NCBI RefSeq assembly: GCF_000819785.1
Contig: NZ_CDBK01000005.1
Span: 1 to 42,009 of the forward strand
Origin: Aeromonas caviae
GTDB taxonomy: Bacteria; Pseudomonadota; Gammaproteobacteria; Enterobacterales; Aeromonadaceae
Reading direction: 5' to 3'
DNA length: 42,009 bases
Within the stretch, counting starts at the first letter, position 1, and each line of letters starts with the position of its first letter. Of the stretch, positions 8,579 to 18,724 are shown piece after piece. The notes under the pieces are model-generated. The model ran no database searches. It saw only the letters and a program-made list of their open reading frames with translations, and was not told the DNA's origin. The translations under genes and the position numbers were made by a program.

Positions 8579-11500
8579 TTAACCCGGTTGTACTTCAAGA
8601 CGCGCCTGCTCTTCCAATACGTCTAGCCGTGCTAGAAGCGCTTTCAGGGGGATCTCTCGGTTAAACCACCAGTCAGTCGACCAAATACGGTGAATATTCC
8701 AGCCTAAACCTTCAAGCACCATTTGGCGCAAGCGATCTCGATCACGAGCACTCGGTGCGGAATGATAAGTAGCGCCATCGCACTCTACTCCCAGCAAAAA
8801 TTTTCCTGGAGCATGAGGATTGACTACAGCCAGATCGATTCGATAACCGGATACACCAACTTGTGGCACAACACGCCACCCACGGTTACGCAAGGCGTCA
8901 ATGACCTGATATTCAAAAGGACTGTCAGGTTCCCGCCCAGTTGGTATGGCTTGTTCAGTCAAAACACGGGCGCCATGCAAAGCGAAGTCCAGATAGGCTT
9001 TTAGATCTGCCACCCCCCTGGCATTAGTGCGCGATAGATCAATGTCCTCTGGCCGTAGGCTTGAGAATATCTTGACTTTGTGTCGAGCACGGGTAACAGC
9101 CACGTTAAGGCGGCGATGGCCCCCTTCCTTGTTCATTGGACCGAAATTCATACTCAACTTTCCACTTGCATCCTTAGCAAAGGTAATTGAGAACAAGATG
9201 ATGTCACGCTCATCACCCTGAACATTCTCCAAATTCTTGATGAAGAGTTCTTCTGAGCCAGCCTGTGCAATAGCCTCATCCAGTTGCCGATTCGCAAGGC
9301 GCCGCTGATCCATTAGTTTCTCTATCAGAGCCTGTTGAGTAGAGTTAAAGGTAATGACTCCAATGGAGAACTTCTTACCAGCACCTGAGAGATAGTGCTG
9401 CTCGATCTCATCAACGATCTTGGCAGCTTCAATTTTGTTTGTGCGCGACTTGCCGGGCTCATATATCCCTTTCGAATCAACAAACTCCACAGAGTTATCC
9501 GTTTCCACGGGACTTGGGAAAGTAACTAAATCCGACCCGTAATACTGGTGGTTACTGAATGTAATCAACCCTTCGTTACGTGAACGATAGTGCCAAGCCA
9601 ACCGAGACAACGGCATGCCACAGGACAAACATTCATCCAGAATAGATTCCATCTCGATGAGACTTTCATCATCAAAGTTTCCAGAGGCATCCGAAGCACT
9701 AAAGAAGTTGGTCGGAGGTAGCTGTTTAGGATCACCAACACAAATCAATTGCTTACCGCGTGATATTGCACCAACAGCGTCCCACGTCGGTATCTGCGAG
9801 GCTTCATCAAATATAACTACATCGAACATCTGAGTGCTCGTGTCTAGATACTGTGCAACGGACTGAGGTGACATCAGTAAACAGGGTTTTAAGCGTGGCA
9901 GCACTGCGGAGGATTTTTTAAGTACCTCTCTTATCGGACGATGCATCTTCTGCTTCTGCGCTTCATGGCGCAAAAACCCTATTTCCCCTTTCAAGTCACC
10001 CGTCAATTCTGACCCAGTTGGAATCTTGCCGCGCAACTTGGCCTGTACATACTGGACGGTGAGTTTCTGGAAACGCTCATCAGCCTTTTGGAACTCTGCA
10101 ATTTTATGGGCTTGTGATGCACCAGAAAAGTTCGCGAGCAACGGCTCTCTATCCAAAATGCACTTTAGCCACCAGCTAGCATAAGACACCACAAAATGTT
10201 CTTTAAGATCAGCAAGATCTACTGCACCTTGCTCGACCTGCTCAATCAAGCCCTGCAATCCAAGTAACAAAGCCTTCGCACGGGAGTCATTCCAGACACA
10301 CCATGGTTGGATTTCCTGTTTATGTGACTGCCACTGAGCATTCATTGAACGTATGCAACCCAGTAAGCCCACTTTGGCCGAGCCCCCCAAAAATTCGCTA
10401 TTACCAGTGAGCTCCCTAAGGCTGGTAAACAGCGCTATGAACTCCGAATATGAATTCCTGTAAGCCTGGGCCACGTTATAGAGCCGCCCACCTGGTCTAA
10501 AGGACTCATTTTGATCAGAAAGCAGCACTCGAAGCGAACTTCGAGCGGCGTCTAACTGCTCTATCTGTGCGTCAAAGGCTTTTTGCACAGATAAAGCCAG
10601 ATCATCCATCCAGCGAAGGTAGGCTGCCGCCTCACTCCAGTCGGTATTCTCGGCCTTAAAAACGGCTCCTAAGCAACTTAACCCGATTGCAGCATTTTCG
10701 TGAAGGTACTGATCCTCTACATTTAATTTGGCCAGATTATCAAGGAACGCGTCCATCTCCTCATCAGCAACGCGCGACTTATCAAGGCTAAAAAGTCTAA
10801 TCTGATTAGAAACCTTCCGCTTAGTAAACCATTTCTTGGGCCACCAATCTTGGGATGCCGCTCTCCATTGAAGTTTTAACGGCGCGGCTTTTAGCGTTTT
10901 TAGTTCCGCGTCGTAATTCTTGAAAAATGACCATAGGGCGGTACGCTGCTCGCCATGCCGGATAAGTTCGCCCAATTTCTTACGTTCTTGCGTGCTGAAC
11001 GCTTGACTAGCTGACTCCATTGGCACCTGTGAAACATTAAGTAAAGCAGCGGCAAGTTCATCAATGGACTGCAACTGATCCAAGCTCGCTTGATTAGCCT
11101 CGATTTTTACGAGCGCGGAGAAATCCTGCAAGCTGGCCTCGATATCGCTCACTTGCTCAACGGATTGCTTAGCCGTTTGCAATAGGCTGTCCTGCCAAGT
11201 AGGAGTCCAAGTTGTCTTCTTTACTTCATTGAGCGGGTGAGTCGATATTTTGGAAAGGCGTGTAGCCAACGCTGCCAAATCACCCACAAAATCTTCCAGA
11301 CTGCATTTTTCCTTGTAGTCATGTGTCTCTGGGTCAGTCCAATCAAAGCGAGCTGGTTCTTTGCCGCTCACTAACGTCCAGCCCATAGCTTCGTACACTG
11401 TCAAACCGTTTCTATGTGTCTGATGTAACACCCTAACCAAGGCATTCAGTTCGTTTCTCAGCGCAGCCAACCGCTCTGCCTCGTACTCCCAATCAGCAAC

Positions 11501-13891
11501 GAGTTTGTTGTCCGCGCATTCGAGCACCTGCACAAACTGCTTGGAAATCTCTGATTTCTTCGCTTTAGTCGAATGCAGCTCTAGGCAGAACTCAGCCAAC
11601 CCAATGTCTGTTAATCGGTTGTGTACTACCTCCAACGCAGCCATTTTCTCAGCTACAAAGAGCACAGTCTTACCATTGGCCAGGAAATGAGATATAAGGT
11701 TGGTAATAGTCTGAGACTTGCCCGTTCCTGGCGGTCCCTCAACGACCATGTTTCGACCCTTTTCGGCTGTGCAGATGACAGCCAATTGAGACGAGTCAGC
11801 CAACAATGGTGTGTACAAAGATTGAGGTGAGAAGTCGCGATCCAAATCCTCAGGCCTGATCGCTTTTGTGTCATCCTGAAAATTTTCACCGTGATGGTTA
11901 ACCAAATGGTCTACCACCTTATTTTTGAGTAAATCCTGAGAGTTTTTGGATAAATCTCTCCACATGAGGTACTTAGCAAAAGAATACAATCCAAGATAAG
12001 AGTCCTCGATGACTTCAAAACCTTTCAGGTCCTCAACTTTCTTCCTTAATGTCGCAAAAATCTTGTCTACGTCTACACCGGAATCATCATTGGGAAGTTG
12101 CCCGTCGAGATACGGTAAAGAGATGTCAAATGTTATTGCCAGCTTTTGTAAGAGTGTGGGGTTAAAAATTGTTTCCTCATCCAAACGTTCTAATCGGATG
12201 CCGGAGCCTACCGCACCGCGCTTCAATTTCACTGGAACTAGGAGAATTGGCGCCTTCAATACAGTCTCGGCTTCTGGGGTTTCTTTCCAGCATAAAGTAC
12301 CCAACGCAATATATAGGCTGTTGGACCCGGTCTCATCTAAGGAATTTTTAGCCTCACGGAATATAACAGTGGCGTAGTCCTGCAGTTTTTCTTTTTCTAC
12401 ATCAAAACAGATTTCTTTTTTTGGTAGGGCCGATTTAGCATATTGCTCAGCCGAGGTCATGCCGTATTCGGCTTTAAATTCTTCCTCACTTCGGGGGTCG
12501 CCCATGTCAGCCATTGAACGTTTGGCTACGAGCTTGAATTCACCACCTGCTGCCAATGCGTCTTCAAGATCCCCCGCATCATGAGTCACTACTTTTAGGA
12601 ATTTTTTGCTGGGTTTGAAATTCAGTAGACGATTTCGTAAAGTCAGATCTAGTAGTTTGGACTTCCAGTTTGCCATACGACCTTCCGGAGTGTTGTCAGT
12701 CACTACGTTTTCGGTGGTTATGACTCCTGGATCTAATGGCGGCAATTCTGGGACATCTTCAATAATTGGTCCCGCTGGTGAAAAATTCTCACCATAGTCG
12801 ACAGTGCCTTTGCCTAGCGCAGCAATAGCACGCATCGGGCGAATGTGATTCTGGCGAGCCCGCTTGATGTCAATCGCGTATTCAAAAGTGTGCTCCTGGG
12901 CTTCTTCCAGATAATTTGCTGCATCGGCAATAGCCTTTTTCATAGAAGCAGCCTGAGGAATCACAGTGGTCTCAAGCGTGAGAAATTCTCCGGAAGCAAT
13001 TCTCTTTCTCACATCTTGAGCACAGTCTTCTACCGGGTTGGAAAAATACGAATCAACTAACCAGACCCCAACCCAAGCATGGCCTTCCTTGACCAAAATT
13101 ACCGGGTTCAAACCCGCTTGTTCCAGACAAGCCGCCAAAAGTACGCTGGAATCCAGACAGGTCATCATTTTACCATCGAGGATCTGGGCAGTAGTCCGAA
13201 TTTTCTGTCCTGTTCGTTCGAAAGAGGCAGGTGGCGGTGCGTAATGGAACCCCATGTTTGCTAGAGTTTGGTAAATTGCATTTACCTGTTTCCAGACATG
13301 CTCACGGTTTTTACTCTGATATCCATTCATGCTCAAGCCTGTGGATGACTTAAGCAAAGAAGATGCGGCTGACAGTATGCGATCAACTTCTATAGGCGTG
13401 GGTTGAACATGTGCAGCCAATAGCTCTGGTAAACCCAGTGTTGCTCCCCACTCGTTACGAGCTAATACACGGATCGGTTCGTTGTGAACCAAAGCTTCTT
13501 CGCCTTCTTTAGACACGGTAATTATGATATTACCGGACTCAGCCTCATCCAAATCGAATAGATAGTCGTGGTTTAGCGAGAGTTTTAGTTGAACTGAGTT
13601 GAAGGTTCGAGACTCTTCAGCACCGAAGATATCAAAGGTGAAACGCTTGGGTTCAAAAAATGCCGGATTGACACTTATCTGAAAATCCACCTGTCTGAAC
13701 GACTGTTCGCTTTTGTTGCGGATAATTAAACGCTGAATTAGTGGGATATTATTTTGAGCTGCGGCGTAATTTACTATCTTTGCCGCTTCAATTGAAATCT
13801 CAAATGAATTACTAAATAAAGTGTCTGAGGACTGCACCTCCGTATTAACCACAACACCTTCATTTGGTATATTCTCGGATGTATCACTCAT
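8579..13891 (-). CDS. DUF4011 superfamily 1 helicase with Vsr-like nuclease (Hhe-type defence protein)
   Basis: The protein has 1770 residues. An N-terminal region holds a transglutaminase-like core (C245 in TCLDSSVLLAA, H271 in GHAWVGVW). A DUF4011-like domain follows at about 405-560. The superfamily 1 helicase has Walker A GPPGTGKS at 719-726, Walker B FDEAS at 1361-1365 and GDPKQLPPT at 1386-1394. Its halves are split by a long helical insertion (about 780-1300). The C-terminal Vsr/MTES_1575-like nuclease (about 1660-1750) shows RIDLAV (D1686) and VECD (E1703, D1705). A DUF4011-helicase-Vsr architecture has been reported as a single-gene antiphage system. AAGGAAA precedes the ATG. The gene diverges from a WYL regulator, a common arrangement for regulated defence genes. 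Confidence 0.85.
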   Translation of the reverse strand: MSDTSENIPNEGVVVNTEVQSSDTLFSNSFEISIEAAKIVNYAAAQNNIPLIQRLIIRNKSEQSFRQVDFQISVNPAFFEPKRFTFDIFGAEESRTFNSVQLKLSLNHDYLFDLDEAESGNIIITVSKEGEEALVHNEPIRVLARNEWGATLGLPELLAAHVQPTPIEVDRILSAASSLLKSSTGLSMNGYQSKNREHVWKQVNAIYQTLANMGFHYAPPPASFERTGQKIRTTAQILDGKMMTCLDSSVLLAACLEQAGLNPVILVKEGHAWVGVWLVDSYFSNPVEDCAQDVRKRIASGEFLTLETTVIPQAASMKKAIADAANYLEEAQEHTFEYAIDIKRARQNHIRPMRAIAALGKGTVDYGENFSPAGPIIEDVPELPPLDPGVITTENVVTDNTPEGRMANWKSKLLDLTLRNRLLNFKPSKKFLKVVTHDAGDLEDALAAGGEFKLVAKRSMADMGDPRSEEEFKAEYGMTSAEQYAKSALPKKEICFDVEKEKLQDYATVIFREAKNSLDETGSNSLYIALGTLCWKETPEAETVLKAPILLVPVKLKRGAVGSGIRLERLDEETIFNPTLLQKLAITFDISLPYLDGQLPNDDSGVDVDKIFATLRKKVEDLKGFEVIEDSYLGLYSFAKYLMWRDLSKNSQDLLKNKVVDHLVNHHGENFQDDTKAIRPEDLDRDFSPQSLYTPLLADSSQLAVICTAEKGRNMVVEGPPGTGKSQTITNLISHFLANGKTVLFVAEKMAALEVVHNRLTDIGLAEFCLELHSTKAKKSEISKQFVQVLECADNKLVADWEYEAERLAALRNELNALVRVLHQTHRNGLTVYEAMGWTLVSGKEPARFDWTDPETHDYKEKCSLEDFVGDLAALATRLSKISTHPLNEVKKTTWTPTWQDSLLQTAKQSVEQVSDIEASLQDFSALVKIEANQASLDQLQSIDELAAALLNVSQVPMESASQAFSTQERKKLGELIRHGEQRTALWSFFKNYDAELKTLKAAPLKLQWRAASQDWWPKKWFTKRKVSNQIRLFSLDKSRVADEEMDAFLDNLAKLNVEDQYLHENAAIGLSCLGAVFKAENTDWSEAAAYLRWMDDLALSVQKAFDAQIEQLDAARSSLRVLLSDQNESFRPGGRLYNVAQAYRNSYSEFIALFTSLRELTGNSEFLGGSAKVGLLGCIRSMNAQWQSHKQEIQPWCVWNDSRAKALLLGLQGLIEQVEQGAVDLADLKEHFVVSYASWWLKCILDREPLLANFSGASQAHKIAEFQKADERFQKLTVQYVQAKLRGKIPTGSELTGDLKGEIGFLRHEAQKQKMHRPIREVLKKSSAVLPRLKPCLLMSPQSVAQYLDTSTQMFDVVIFDEASQIPTWDAVGAISRGKQLICVGDPKQLPPTNFFSASDASGNFDDESLIEMESILDECLSCGMPLSRLAWHYRSRNEGLITFSNHQYYGSDLVTFPSPVETDNSVEFVDSKGIYEPGKSRTNKIEAAKIVDEIEQHYLSGAGKKFSIGVITFNSTQQALIEKLMDQRRLANRQLDEAIAQAGSEELFIKNLENVQGDERDIILFSITFAKDASGKLSMNFGPMNKEGGHRRLNVAVTRARHKVKIFSSLRPEDIDLSRTNARGVADLKAYLDFALHGARVLTEQAIPTGREPDSPFEYQVIDALRNRGWRVVPQVGVSGYRIDLAVVNPHAPGKFLLGVECDGATYHSAPSARDRDRLRQMVLEGLGWNIHRIWSTDWWFNREIPLKALLARLDVLEEQARLEVQPG

Positions 13892-14182
13892 TCACTATTT
13901 CCTTATATCGCAATCAGAGACAAACCATATCACTCGAAACCGTGTTACCAAACAAACACAAAAACCCTCCATAAAGAAAGGGAATGGTTGTGGGGTCTAC
14001 CATAACGGACAACCCGTTGTATAGACAATCTAAATTAACACATCTTTCTTATTGTGCGCTGTGGCTCACCGGGTGGTTAAAAAACATACATGGTGGATTT
14101 AGTTCCTCCTGAACACAAACGACCATCGTTGCCCGCTCAACCGCTTCTCGCCGGTTGATAACAAAACCCCTCTACTGATGAC

Positions 14183-14209
14183 AAAAGCCCATCGCCGATG
14201 ATGGGTTTT
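14183..14209. terminator. Hairpin, possible bidirectional terminator
   Basis: CCCATC (14188-14193) and GATGGG (14200-14205) form a 6-bp stem flanked by AAAA and TTTT. It lies in the 407-bp divergent region between helicase and WYL regulator, so it could insulate the two promoters. Confidence 0.45.
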
Positions 14210-14241
14210 GCGAAAAACTGCCTGCCATCCCATTCGTCACG

Positions 14242-14277
14242 CCGTGTCGCGGCCTGTTTGGATAATCCGCGACACGG
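14242..14277. promoter_or_regulatory. Perfect 11-bp dyad before the WYL gene
   Basis: CCGTGTCGCGG and CCGCGACACGG form a perfect inverted repeat with a 14-bp spacer, ending 21 bp before the WYL start codon. The form and position fit an operator of a dimeric regulator, probably the WYL protein itself. An RNA leader hairpin is the alternative. Confidence 0.5.
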
Positions 14278-14298
14278 TTATTTCCCTTCTGTGATGGT

Positions 14299-15192
14299 AT
14301 GCACGAACACGACAAGATTGCTCAGCGCCTCGGTATGCTCCTCACCCGCCTGTACAGCGGTGAGAAGCTGCACCTGAGTGATCTGGCCACCGAGTACAAC
14401 GTCACCGTGCGCACCCTGCAGCGGGATTTCAATCAACGCCTCAGCTATCTACCGATAGAGCACCGCAGCCAGCAATACTGGCTGGATCCTGGGTTCCTCA
14501 ATCACAAGAACGACGGAAAGGTGCGAAAGCTGGCCGAGCAGTTGGGTATCACCGACTTGTTCCCCCGCGCCAGTGAACATCGTCTGGGTCAACTACTGGA
14601 CAGAGGCAGCCCCAGTCTCTTTGCCATCAAGGGATTCGATGGTCAATCAGCCGACTCACTCATTCACCAGATACCGGTATTAGAGCAGGCCCTGACCCAG
14701 CATCTGCAATGCTGGCTCATCACCAAAGACCAGCGCAAGCAACTGTTTAGCCCCTATCAGCTCGTCAACTACAAGGGCACCTGGCACTTAGTCGGCGTCA
14801 GCGAGGGGCGGTTGCAAGCCTATCCGCTGAGCAACATCGCACTGGTTGAGCTATCGCAACAGACCTTTACCCGCGATGCGCTTATTCAGCGGCAAATCGA
14901 TACCGATCCGACGCTCTGGCGCTCCGGCATGATCGAGGTGCTCCTCAAGGCCAGTGCCTCCATCGCCATCAACTTTCAGCATCGTCCGTTGTTGCCCGAG
15001 CAGGAGATTGTCAAAACCCTGGATGACGGTGCGCTGTTATTGAGCAGTCGTGTGCTCGATGCCAATCAAATTCTGCCCATCATCAAATCCTGGATGCCGG
15101 GACTGACCGTGATCTCGCCCGGTTTTATCCATGAGCAGATCGTCCGTGATTTACGCCATCTATTGACCCTGATGAGTCAGGCTCCGCCCTGA
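14299..15192 (+). CDS. WYL-domain transcriptional regulator
   Basis: An N-terminal winged helix (about 1-55; LSDLATEYNVTVRTLQRDF) would bind DNA. The WYL sensor domain (about 120-190; YKGTWHLVGVSEGR then YPLSN) would bind a nucleic acid or nucleotide ligand. A C-terminal dimerisation extension follows (about 205-290). The layout is that of BrxR/CapW-type regulators, which repress phage-defence genes until infection. It is transcribed away from the large helicase gene, and the dyad at 14242-14277 lies just upstream. That makes control of both genes likely, but this is inferred. The ribosome site is weak. Confidence 0.8.
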   Translation: MHEHDKIAQRLGMLLTRLYSGEKLHLSDLATEYNVTVRTLQRDFNQRLSYLPIEHRSQQYWLDPGFLNHKNDGKVRKLAEQLGITDLFPRASEHRLGQLLDRGSPSLFAIKGFDGQSADSLIHQIPVLEQALTQHLQCWLITKDQRKQLFSPYQLVNYKGTWHLVGVSEGRLQAYPLSNIALVELSQQTFTRDALIQRQIDTDPTLWRSGMIEVLLKASASIAINFQHRPLLPEQEIVKTLDDGALLLSSRVLDANQILPIIKSWMPGLTVISPGFIHEQIVRDLRHLLTLMSQAPP

Positions 15193-15318
15193 CCCATTTG
15201 TGACAAAGATCCCAGTTTATACATCTGGCGACAGCGCCTGACATGCCGCGACACCACCTGTCGCCGCTGTTTCACATTGTCGTCAACCATCCCGCAGTCG
15301 ATATCCAAGGAGTAATGC

Positions 15319-15987
15319 ATGAACACCATCAGCCTGCAAAAAGTGTCCGACAACACTCTTTGCTCCACCAGTTCCTATGAACCACTCTTCGATCATGTCG
15401 CCGCCCATTTGCAAGCCCAGGGCGGCACGTTAAAAACCATCGAGCGCACCCAAGGCAGGATCGAAGCCGCATGGAAATATGGTTTTAACCCATTCGGTAT
15501 GCGCATCACCGTGAATTTTGCCTCCCAAGGCGATGAGACCATCCAGCTCACGCTCAATGGCTCGTTTGTCGATGCCATCGATACCTTCGGCGCCGCCAAG
15601 AAGAAAGCCCGAGCCATAACGGATGAGCTGCTGAAGCCTATCGATATCGCAGCATGGCCGATTAAAGAGGGGGCAACCGTCTCCCCGCCCCCCTCTGCCA
15701 CGACCACTCCCCCACAGGCACCGCTAAACGGTGCAAACACCGTTGCGCACCGTGGCAAACGCAAGGGGCTCACCGCTGTGTTCGCATTCTTGGGCGGCGG
15801 CATTGGTCTGCATAAGTTCTACACCGGAAACTGGGGCTGGGGGCTTATTTACCTCGCGCTCTGCACCACCGGCCTTCCCCTGGTCTTGTCCGTGATCGAG
15901 TTCATCCGTGTTCTGTGCCTGACACAGGAGGAGTTTGACCGTCGCTATAACTACCGCCCCATATCCGCGTTTTCATGGGTGTGGTGA
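15319..15987 (+). CDS. TM2 domain membrane protein
   Basis: The N-terminal half (about 15-110) is a small soluble domain of unknown family. A Pro/Thr linker leads to a TM2 domain (about 150-210): a basic stretch HRGKRKGL, a first helix with GGGIGLHKFYTGNWGWG, and a second helix. AGGAG lies six bases before ATG 15319. The next gene starts 12 bp after its stop codon, so they form one operon, 127 bp after the WYL gene. TM2 proteins are small inner-membrane proteins of poorly known role. Confidence 0.8.
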   Translation: MNTISLQKVSDNTLCSTSSYEPLFDHVAAHLQAQGGTLKTIERTQGRIEAAWKYGFNPFGMRITVNFASQGDETIQLTLNGSFVDAIDTFGAAKKKARAITDELLKPIDIAAWPIKEGATVSPPPSATTTPPQAPLNGANTVAHRGKRKGLTAVFAFLGGGIGLHKFYTGNWGWGLIYLALCTTGLPLVLSVIEFIRVLCLTQEEFDRRYNYRPISAFSWVW

Positions 15988-15999
15988 GGAGTGCCTTGT

Positions 16000-16689
16000 A
16001 TGAACATGAAAACTGCAGTCGGCTTTCTGATGCTCTGCTCGACGGGAGCTCAGGCCGGTTTGCTCAGCCTGCTGGATGTGGCAACCCTCAAGGAAAGCGA
16101 GCTGGAGATGTGCCCGAACATCTCCGTCGAGAAGATGGTCAACAGCTTCTTCGAAGATCCCGAGTGGACCGGCGGGAAAGCGGCTGATGGTCGGAAATTG
16201 GTGAATGTCAGCGGCACCATCACCTATACCAGTCAGCCCGCACGGGCCATGGTGCAGGTCTGGATACAAGATGATGGTTTTTCTGTGGAGGCGCTGGAGA
16301 TTAACGGGCGACCCCAGCCAGAGGGGATGCTGGATCTGCTGCTGGAGAAAATGTGCCAGAGCGCCAGAGGCTCTGACCATACCGGGGATCCACAGCAACA
16401 AGCCGTGGCGCTGCCGTTCACGGGAACCCGGTACTTCAACTTCGGAGGTGAAAATGGGATTCAACAATCCATCACTATCGCCCCCAACGGACGCGTCACA
16501 TTGAGATCCCATGGTGCGACCTCTGTCTCTGTCGATTATCAGGGCATGTATGAAAACCCACTGCTGACCCCGGCGGGTAACTACCGCGTTCATGCCGACA
16601 AGATATATATCACCGATGAAGGCGGAGACTTCCCCGATCCATCAGAGTGCGAAGTCATCGTGTGCGAGACAGAACTGTCTGCACCTTGA
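16000..16689 (+). CDS. Secreted hypothetical protein
   Basis: A short signal peptide (KTAVGFLMLCSTGAQA) is followed by a mature periplasmic protein of about 210 residues containing several cysteines. ATG 16000 is preferred, with GAGGAG eight bases upstream; an in-frame GTG at 15991 overlaps that site. The family is not recognised. It follows the TM2 gene closely and precedes a lipoprotein gene, so the three may form an envelope-associated cluster. Confidence 0.7.
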   Translation: MNMKTAVGFLMLCSTGAQAGLLSLLDVATLKESELEMCPNISVEKMVNSFFEDPEWTGGKAADGRKLVNVSGTITYTSQPARAMVQVWIQDDGFSVEALEINGRPQPEGMLDLLLEKMCQSARGSDHTGDPQQQAVALPFTGTRYFNFGGENGIQQSITIAPNGRVTLRSHGATSVSVDYQGMYENPLLTPAGNYRVHADKIYITDEGGDFPDPSECEVIVCETELSAP

Positions 16690-16849
16690 TGCACTGAACC
16701 CAAAAACAACGACAAGCACGGTGAATAGAAACTCATAAATCAGAAGCTAATCAACATTTTATAGCCGTACACCGAGATAAAATTATCACGATGATAACGG
16801 ACCATGCTCTGGGCGTTATCGCATACCAATAATAAACGGGAAACTAACA

Positions 16850-18292
16850 ATGAAGAAAACCCCCTTGGCCATGATGTTGATGGCTACTTTGTCAGGCTGT
16901 GGCGGTGGTGGTAGCGACGGTGGAAACACGGATAGTCCAACCCCACCGAGTGCCTCCTTGGCGATGTCAGGCAAGGCGATTGATGGATACATTCAAGGCG
17001 CGACCGTCTATCTCGATCTCAATTTCAACCGTCAGTGGGATGATGGTGAACCCAAGACAACCACCAATGATGCCGGTGATTATAGGTTAGAGCTGCCGGT
17101 AGACCTGCAAACCTGCGCTCAATACGCGCCCTTGGTGGTCGATGTGCCGGTGGATGCCGTGGACCAGGATCTTGGCCCGGTGACAGAAGCCTATCAGATG
17201 GTCCTTCCTCCCACCTTTGCCCCCATTACCAAAGATGATGTCTACCATGTAACACCGCTGACCACGGTTCTCTGGAGCAGTGTAGAAAGTGAGCTGGCAG
17301 CCCAATCACAAACGACTTGCCAGACTGTCATGGCGAACCGGCAAAAGCAGGAACAGTTAATCGCCTCGATGAAACAGGCCGTCAGCCGTGTTGTCAGTCA
17401 CTACAACATCTCCGAGCAGAAGCTGTATGCGGACTTCATCGCCAGCGGTGATAGCGAGACTGGCACGCTGGCCCAGGAGATCGTGCGCGGCTTGCAGCAA
17501 TCCTTCACCGAGACAGAAGCCTTGAAACGGGAAAACCCGGACGCCACCTTTGTCTATGTCGATTACCACAAGGGGGATAGTCGCGATCACAACAATGCCT
17601 ATCCAGATGCTTGGTATCGTGAAATCCTGTTGCACCGGGGGGCTCAAAGCAGCACCGAGCTGGTGAAGGTGAGCGATGATTTTGCGCAAATCATCAAGAC
17701 CATCATCTATGGTGAAGAGCGCCAAGTGACAGGCAATAACTACACCTACTCAACCCGCTACGACTTTGAGTCGCGCCATGGGGACAACACCCCCTATAGC
17801 TGTGACATCAAGGAAACCCTCTCGGTCCGCTCAAACGCCAAGACGTACACACTGGTGAATCTGGCCGAAGCATCGGCAGAGAACTTCAACGACTGTGCTC
17901 CTGACGATATGGCGGCAGCGATCACCCACCGTTACGCCACCATCAGCTATGACGCCAACGATCTGAGTTACGTCACCCAGTTCATCTATAACCGACAGGT
18001 GGGCGCATTCAGCTTCCTGAACGACTGGGTCGGTCTGGAAGGGCAGCTATCCACCCTGAATATGGGTGAGCTCACTGCGGCTCTCGAAGCCCTCCCCTAT
18101 CAGTATGACGAACTATCCCAAGATACTGATGCGGCTAGCTGGGTCAAGAGCATGACGGCCAGTGAAAATGGCAATACCATCAGAACCAGTTACGACAGCG
18201 ACGGCCTCTACAAGAAGCAGACAACCTATGCGGACGGTACTCATAGCCTGGAATGTGGCACGGACGGCATAAACTGGGGAGCCTGTCAGTAA
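16850..18292 (+). CDS. Large lipoprotein, hypothetical
   Basis: The signal sequence ends in the lipobox LSGC at about residue 17, followed by a Gly/Ser/Asp-rich tether. Residues 40-85 (GYIQGATVYLDLNFNRQWDD then GEPKTTTNDAGDYRLEL) look like a small calcium-binding, SdrD B-like or carboxypeptidase-regulatory beta-sandwich found in surface proteins. The rest (about 100-480) is of unknown family and has paired cysteines. It would be anchored in the outer or inner membrane. A rho-independent terminator follows the gene. Confidence 0.7.
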   Translation: MKKTPLAMMLMATLSGCGGGGSDGGNTDSPTPPSASLAMSGKAIDGYIQGATVYLDLNFNRQWDDGEPKTTTNDAGDYRLELPVDLQTCAQYAPLVVDVPVDAVDQDLGPVTEAYQMVLPPTFAPITKDDVYHVTPLTTVLWSSVESELAAQSQTTCQTVMANRQKQEQLIASMKQAVSRVVSHYNISEQKLYADFIASGDSETGTLAQEIVRGLQQSFTETEALKRENPDATFVYVDYHKGDSRDHNNAYPDAWYREILLHRGAQSSTELVKVSDDFAQIIKTIIYGEERQVTGNNYTYSTRYDFESRHGDNTPYSCDIKETLSVRSNAKTYTLVNLAEASAENFNDCAPDDMAAAITHRYATISYDANDLSYVTQFIYNRQVGAFSFLNDWVGLEGQLSTLNMGELTAALEALPYQYDELSQDTDAASWVKSMTASENGNTIRTSYDSDGLYKKQTTYADGTHSLECGTDGINWGACQ

Positions 18293-18317
18293 TCCGGCAC
18301 CATAGAGCAGAAAACAC

Positions 18318-18349
18318 AGAGGTCAGGGCGGCACTGGCCTCTTTTTTTG
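18318..18349 (+). terminator. Terminator after the lipoprotein gene
   Basis: AGAGGTCAG and CTGGCCTCT form a 9-bp stem with one G-T pair, followed by a run of seven T. It ends the TM2-to-lipoprotein transcription unit. Confidence 0.85.
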
Positions 18350-18478
18350 CACAGCTTAGCTAAAACGGAACGATCCTGACTAATGGCCGAGCCGCATCTC
18401 CTGATCCAGCTTCAATCACCCATATGAAAATCCATCATCCTGCGCAACACGCGTGACATGCGCATTGCAGCCTGCACG

Positions 18479-18534
18479 TAACCATATGATTGATCGACGA
18501 AGAAGTAATAGGTGTAACAGCGCCATTGGGGATA
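18479..18534 (+). repeat. Module-boundary element, copy 3 of 5
   Basis: TAACCATATGATT and GGTGTAACAGCGCCATTGGG then GATA lie at the fixed spacing. The copy is in the 432-bp gap between a terminated operon and the AT-rich gene at 18725. Apart from it and the terminator, I see nothing else in this gap. Confidence 0.75.
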
Positions 18535-18724
18535 CATAGTGTACTGGTCCAGGGCAGGAGCTGGGGAGGCGATGACCTGAGGGATGATTTAGGAAACAAC
18601 GTCATGGCAACCCACCGTAGTTGCTTGCTCTTCAATGCTATACCAGCTCTTGCAGCGAGTTGAGGATCATGGATAATCAGGAAAAATACTATTAGAAGCG
18701 GTTATTCTCACCTTAGGACTTTTT

